Of a stretch of 64,000 bases of DNA, positions 58,748-64,000 are shown one piece after another (within the stretch, counting starts at the first letter, position 1; each line of letters begins with the position of its first letter). Source of the stretch: Gordius sp. MW1 (lineage: Eukaryota; Nematomorpha; Gordioida; Gordea; Gordiidae); assembly GCA_964036665.1 (NCBI GenBank), contig OZ038533.1, positions 7,586,413 to 7,650,412 of the forward strand, given 5' to 3'. The notes under the pieces are model-generated. The model did not search any database. It was given only the letters and a program-made list of their open reading frames with translations, and had not been told where the DNA came from. The position numbers and the translations under genes are program-made.

Positions 58748-59666
58748 TTGGCGCGGTACTACATTTATTCTTTGGCCATGGACATAATTCCTTGCTACAA
58801 TGGCACAGATAAGATTGATTCTTATATATTTACCATTGAAAATATTTTTAGGGCCAGGAATATTGAAAATTTGGATAAGAAAGCCACCATGCTGATTTTA
58901 GCGTATATGGGCTTATCCCACATCGAGAAGATAAGAACTTTTGTATACCCAAAGGATATTACTAAACTAAAATACAATGAATTGATTCAAATCATCAGAA
59001 AGGTATTTACTGTAAAAAATACCATTTTTCAAAATAGATTAATGTTTATTCGTTGCCTAAAAAAATGATGGAGAGTCAATAAAAGATTATACAACAAAAT
59101 TGAAACAAATTGCAGAAGAATGTGACTTTTCTATACAACTTAATGAACGGTTGAGGGATCAATTTTTGCATGGAATACAGAATAAAACTTTTGAAATTGA
59201 AGTTAGAACAAGATGGCCAGATGCAGTTGATCCCGAAGGAAATGCAATTACGTTTGAAGATTTGTATAAAATTGCTGAAGCAATGGAATTAGCAAGAAAT
59301 GAAGTAGTAACTCATGAAATAGATGTAATATATCAAAAGTCTAAGCCAAAATTTAGACATGTCACCACAAAGAAATTTCTCCACCAAGGATCAACATCTA
59401 CTAAAAGATGTGAGAGATGTGGAAAGGTGCATGAAGTTAACAAGTGCCCAGCATTTATTAAAGAGTGCTACAAATGCCACAGAAGGGGACACTTTGCAAG
59501 ATTTTGTCATACAGGATCTGTCAATATGATAAATACTTTACACGTAAAAAATTATACAAGTTTGGGGATGAAGAAACCCAATATCAAGGTTTGTATCAAC
59601 CAAAAACTATGCAAGATGCTTTTCGACACAGGAGCAGCAGTCTCAATTATAAACCAAGAAATTTAA
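58748..59666 (+). mobile_element. gag and protease part of young Gypsy element
   Basis: A capsid-like region (SYIFTIENIFRARNIENLD, KQIAEECDFSIQLNERLRDQ, FLHGIQNKT) is followed by two zinc knuckles, CERCGKVHEVNKCP and CYKCHRRGHFARFC, which bind RNA. A protease-type active site follows (MLFDTGAAVSIINQ). Gag builds the virus-like particle; protease cuts the polyprotein. This part carries the element's few breaks. Confidence 0.85.
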
Positions 59667-59669
59667 AAT

Positions 59670-62594
59670 TTGATTCAGAATCCAACTCTTGAAGAATGCC
59701 CAAAATTAAGATCTTTTGGATACCATCCAATACCAATCTTAGGAAAAACTAAAGTTACAGTTCAACTTGGTCTAAAAGTTTTGACATTACCTGTAGTGGT
59801 TACAACAGCAAACGAAGGGGCAATTTTTGGCCTTGACTGGATAAAAGCGTTTGACCTTGACCTGCCGGGTGAGGTTTCAATAAACAAAATACAACAGGAA
59901 TTAGATTCCCTATTACTTACTCGGTATCCAACTATATTTAGCGATGGCCCCGGAGTTATTAAGAATTATAAAGTCAAAATATTTTTAAAAGATGAAAGCC
60001 AGCCAATATCATTTCAACCCCGAAGGGTACCGTTTCCGTTAAGGCAAAAAGTAGAATTGGAATTAAAAAGGTTCGAGGACGAAAACATTATTGAACGAGT
60101 GGACCCATCTTTAAGTGAAGTTAAATGGATCACACCAACGGTAAATGTTGTTAAAGGGAATGGTTCTATTCGAATCTGTGGGGATTTCAGAGTTACTTTG
60201 AACCCCTACCTTAGTACCAATGATCATATGTTGCCAACATTTGATGATCTAATTACAAAAATAGCTGATGGTGAGAAATATACAGTGATAGATCTACGCG
60301 ACGCGTATTTACAATTGATGGTAGATGAAGAGAGTAGACAATTGTTAACAATTGCTACGCATGTTGGTCATTTTAGGTACAAACGTTTGCCATTTGGTTT
60401 AGCGACGGCACCAAATCTTTTTCAACGATATATGGAAAACTTATTAAAGGGAATACCGCACACTGGGGTACTGTTAGATGATATTATAGTCACGGGGTTA
60501 AATCAAGATGACCATTTGAAAAATCTAAACGAGGTCCTAACAAGAATACAAAATGCTGGGCTGAAAGCAAAAAAGGAAAAAGTCAAATTTTTCCAAAACT
60601 CAGTTATCTATCTAGGACATAAAATTGATTCGACAGGTATCTCTTCTACAGAAGAACGCATTGAGTCAATTAAGAATTTCAAGATACCAGAAAATAAAAA
60701 GGAGCTACGCTCATTTTTAGGTCTTGTAAATTATCAGGAACGGTTTATTTCTCGATTACACGAAAAATGTGCTCCACTACATGCCTTAACTGGTTCTACC
60801 ATAATGTGGAGATGGACAATTCAGGAACAAAAATTTTTTGATGAAGTTAAGTTGATGCTTTCATCTACTGACACCTTAGTACCGTATAGTACAACGTTAC
60901 CAGTTAATCTTGCAGTTGATGCGTCCGAGACAGGTGTAGGCGCCGTGATATCTCATGTTTTTCCCGACAAATCTGAAAGACCCATAGCTTATGCTTCTAG
61001 AACGTTGAGCCAATCAGAAAAACATTATTCGACGATTGACCGTGAAGCTAGAGCCATAATTTTTGGAGTTGAGAAATTTAATCAGTATCTCAGAGGACGA
61101 AAATTTACGTTAACAACGGACCACAAACCGTTAGAAAGAATTTTCGGTTGTAAAAGGGATCTACCCAAAATCGTTAATAACAGGCTGGTACGGTGGGCTT
61201 TACTATTAAATTCATATCAATATGAAATTAAATATCGTATGGGTAAAGACAACAAATGTGCAGATGCTCTGTCTAGATTGACCACTCACGAAGATGGTGA
61301 CGATGCAAATATAAACAATATTGGGTTATTAATGATCGAGGACTTAACACTGAATAGAGAAATGATTAAAAATGCAATAAAGACAGATCGTAGTTGTCTA
61401 GAATTAATTCGTGCTATTGAGCGCAATTGGCGCATTGACATGTCCAAATTTCAGTTAGATATAAAAGGATATTTCAATAAACGTGAAGAGATTTCATACG
61501 AAAGTGGACTACTATTTCTAGGAAATAGGTTGATCATTCCGAAATCTTTACAGAATTTGGTTCTTCGGATTTTACATCAAGGACATCCTGGAATTACTGG
61601 GATGCGAAATGTTTGTCGCTATTATGTTTATTGGCCGACAATGGATGAAGACATTGACAGACATGTAAAATCATGCGAAGGATGTCAAGAAGTGCGACCT
61701 CCAGAAAAGCAGGTACCGCTCTATCCATGGAATTTACCTGATCGTGTGTGGGACCGTGTGCACATTGATATAGCTGGTCCAATAGAAGGAAAATGGTGGT
61801 TAGTATTAATAGACTCATTCTCAAAATGGGTTGAGGTAGCAACGGTAACTTCGACAACAACATCGGCCGTAATCAATCATCTACGGAATTGGTTCTGTAG
61901 ATTTGGAATTCCGACGCAGATTGTGTCAGACAATGGACCACAATTTGCTGGACAAGAATTTTTCAAATTCTGTGCTTCAAATAATATTACTCACATAAAA
62001 TCGACTCCATATCATCCTAAAACCAATGGGCAGGCCGAAAGGATGATAAGGACGTTAAAAACAAGATATTATGCGGCGAGAAAACAGACTTGGAACAAAG
62101 AACTTTGTCTCCAACAGGTCTTGATAAGTTACAGAAACTCTCCTCAAGCGACGACGGGAAAAACCCCATCCGAATTATTTTTAGGAAGGAGATTACAAAC
62201 CGCACTAGATTTAATAAAGCCGGATTTAAGAAACGTAATAAGGGAGAAGATATGGAAGCAGAAAACATATCACGATCAAAATGTACGTTTTAGGGAATTT
62301 GATGTTGGAGATCCAGTATGGATTCGCAACGAAATTAAGCCGGGATGGTACAAAGGTATTATTGTAGAACGGAAGGGCCACTATTCGTATAATGTCCGGA
62401 CAGACGGTGGAATCAAAAGAAAACATGCTGATCAAATGAAGTTTAGGCTGCGATCACAGTTTATGCCAAGTTTAGAGACTGCGACAACAGGTTTGGAACA
62501 AAACATAGAAGGAGTTGAAAGTCCCCCTATATTGCGACGTTCAACAAGAATATCAAAACCACCGGTACGATTCCACGATGAATTTAACTTTTAA
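59670..62594 (+). mobile_element. pol part of young Gypsy element (RT, RNase H, integrase)
   Basis: One long open frame of about 970 residues. Reverse transcriptase: ERVDPSLSEVKWITPTVNVV, IRICGDFRVTLNP, YTVIDLRDAYLQL, RLPFGLATAPNLFQRYM and the catalytic box VLLDDIIVTG (LLDD in place of the usual YVDD). RNase H: LAVDASETGVGAVI...TLTTDHKPLE and ADALSRL. Integrase: HHCC module (HQGHPGITG...SCEGC), then HIDIAGP, VSDNGPQF and NGQAERM with DD35E layout, and a tail with VGDPVWIRN, GWYKGIIV and RRSTRISKPPVRF. Copies RNA to DNA and inserts it. No chromodomain seen. Confidence 0.93.
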
Positions 62595-62606
62595 AATAGG
62601 GCGAAA

Positions 62607-62780
62607 TGTAATATCATAGATTTATACTTTGTATTTATATATACGTTTAAGTTCGTTGTTCCTAGTGGAATATATAAGTTTTTTGATCATCACATGTTTT
62701 AGTTGATTTTGCATATTAATAAAAAGCTTCAGCGATTTCTGAGTAGTTGATATACTACATTGTAGTTAAGAAATACTACA
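62607..62780 (+). repeat. 3' LTR of young Gypsy element
   Basis: 174 bp, TGTAATATCATAG...AATACTACA, almost identical to 58571-58743; followed by the duplication gaatt. Confidence 0.93.
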
Positions 62781-62785
62781 GAATT

Positions 62786-64000
62786 TAATTTACTAAGGGA
62801 AGATAATTGCATGATTTATGCCTGAGTTAAATAGTAATAACTGTGATATCCTAAAAATATTCTTAGCTCTTTTGATATAGACATTATGTTGGACTAAGGG
62901 TAGCAGTGGCGTATCTAGAGTTTTATCGCTGGGGGGGGGGATCGAGCAATAATTTCAGTGAGAAGAAGGTAAAAGACTGCTGAAAATCTTTACCTGTTTG
63001 TCAAACTAAATGGTGCATGCTCCTTTTCGTATTTTCTCCCTTAAGCATTTGCTTAAATTCATACCTTATCAAATTTCAATCCTTATCCATAATGTGTATC
63101 CAATCAGCTCAGATCTTCCCACTTTCGTTTGCCTATAACTCACCTTAATCAGGCGAATGTTCATCATTATGCGAAAAATATTTTATAAAATAACCAACAT
63201 ATTTAAAAAAACGACTATAGTAAAATTATTTAGTGTTTGTAAGTTTATAAAAATAAAAATGATTTAAAAAAACCAAATGGAATTTATGTATTGACTAAAT
63301 ATTATTTTTTTACTTTTGTATAAATATACTATTGATGAAACTTATAAAAACTACAATTTTTGAAAATAGGATGTTGTATCATCGTCAATAATATTACATA
63401 ACCATAACTAGTCGCTTTAAAGGTACGAATATTTACACTAATTTTAACCCTTAAAGGAAGCATGGTTATGATTGAGTTTTTAAGCCGTAATAATGTCATT
63501 AACACCATTCAACATTTTCAAACCTCTTTAAAACTGAGACCCTTGAAAACGAAATCATATATAATACTTTAATAAAATTCTGATTATTTAAATAAAACTA
63601 TTAGAATACAACGTGAAATAAAATATAGGTATCGAAGTTAAATATTATTTACGCTTTATCCCTATAACATTAAAAGTAAAACTAGTTTAAATAAGGTAGC
63701 ATTATATTAATAACATGTCTTTTATTCGATTTTGCAAATGAACATGGAAAATCTAATAGACGATCTTGTCCTAGAGAGCTCAGGTTTGCCTGAAGGATTA
63801 TGAGCATAGCTAAAATTAAAATAATCAGGTTTAGGGCGATAGGCCCGTCACCCCAGGTTACATGGCCCGAGACCAATTCAAGCCAAAAAAACATGTTATA
63901 CCTAAATTTTCAAAATTATTACAGATCTATTCTAAAGTAATATATGCCCAGGTTCCCTGTATATAATTTTATTTTTAGATGAAAACACATAATTAATATA
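62786..64000. other. No firm gene; hAT left end and a possible membrane exon
   Basis: At 62907 CAGTGGCGTATCTAGAG followed by a G run is the left end of another CAGTGGC-type hAT element; no right end is in the window. A minus-strand frame at 63894-63682 has a strongly hydrophobic run (ALNLIILILAMLIILQA) after MFFWLELVSGHVTWGDGP; it may be an exon of a membrane protein, or chance. Confidence 0.4.

Larger units (their letters stand above)
58571..62780 (+). mobile_element. Ty3/Gypsy retrotransposon, nearly whole and young
   Basis: A 4.2-kb element with two near-identical short LTRs and the exact 5-bp target duplication gaatt (58566-58570, 62781-62785). Order of parts: LTR, gag with zinc knuckles, protease, reverse transcriptase, RNase H, integrase, LTR, i.e. 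the Ty3/Gypsy order; no envelope gene. A purine-rich stretch (aaaatagggcgaaa) precedes the 3' LTR. A GGCGCGGTAC stretch just after the 5' LTR may be the primer site (weak). It is broken or uses frame change, with about two to three breaks in the gag-protease region; pol looks whole. The LTR similarity implies a recent insertion in evolutionary terms. Most like the K02A2.6-type Gypsy group (inference). Confidence 0.93.

Noticed and set aside
63682-63894. Minus-strand hydrophobic frame as a host membrane protein
   Set aside because: One hydrophobic run without supported splice partners is too little; mentioned only in the gap entry.

Overview
This is animal nuclear DNA, very AT-rich and mostly made of mobile elements. 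Host genes have short introns and lie between, or are cut by, transposons of at least six kinds. The gene content (sideroflexin, Tudor-domain protein, secreted Kunitz inhibitor) and the element types (Ty3/Gypsy, RTE-like LINE, hAT, pogo-like, Helitron) fit an invertebrate, most likely an arthropod. The species cannot be named from the sequence alone. No bacterial, plasmid or CRISPR features are present.

Host genes. (1) Three phase-compatible exons of a Tudor-domain protein at about 1.9-3.7 kb (+), just downstream of a Gypsy 3' LTR. (2) A five-exon sideroflexin-like gene at 6277-8418 (-), with matching splice phases through to the C-terminal YFNKG end. The exon(s) for the first ~50 residues were not found. 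(3) A complete-looking two-exon secreted Kunitz/BPTI protein at 32302-32815 (-). (4) Two weaker candidates: an exon at 14105-14263 (-) and a charged, Asn/Gln-rich two-exon region at 43028-43451 (-). A partial 28S rRNA pseudogene lies at ~14.3-14.63 kb.

Retroelements. Fossil Ty3/Gypsy pieces lie at 1-1480, 38020-38827 and ~50.5-53.1 kb. One nearly whole, young copy lies at 58571-62780, with almost identical LTRs and a 5-bp target duplication. LINEs are an RTE-like copy with a tRNA-like head (17656-20770), a copy with an RPDG-type C-terminal module (~45.0-49.57 kb, with a second piece at ~33.5-34.0 kb), an endonuclease fragment at 40287-40909 (-), and two related LINE tails at ~28.88-29.25 and ~58.26-58.57 kb.

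DNA transposons. The main theme is repeated hAT invasion. Five terminal-repeat types show exact 8-bp target duplications: CAGTGGC, CAGAGGTC, CAGTTTTGTTAAGG, TAGAGCTGTTAA and TAGTG with CGAGACGAGAC-rich ends. A sixth, MITE-sized family (CATGGGCGTA) has at least six copies, three with exact 8-bp duplications. Several are nested in each other or in LINEs, which gives a relative order of insertion. A Helitron (27294-30745), a pogo-like MITE (11293-11620), fold-back repeats and a satellite-like array carrying a tRNA B-box motif (34.8-38.0 kb) fill much of the rest. Remaining stretches are AT-rich with no recognisable gene.
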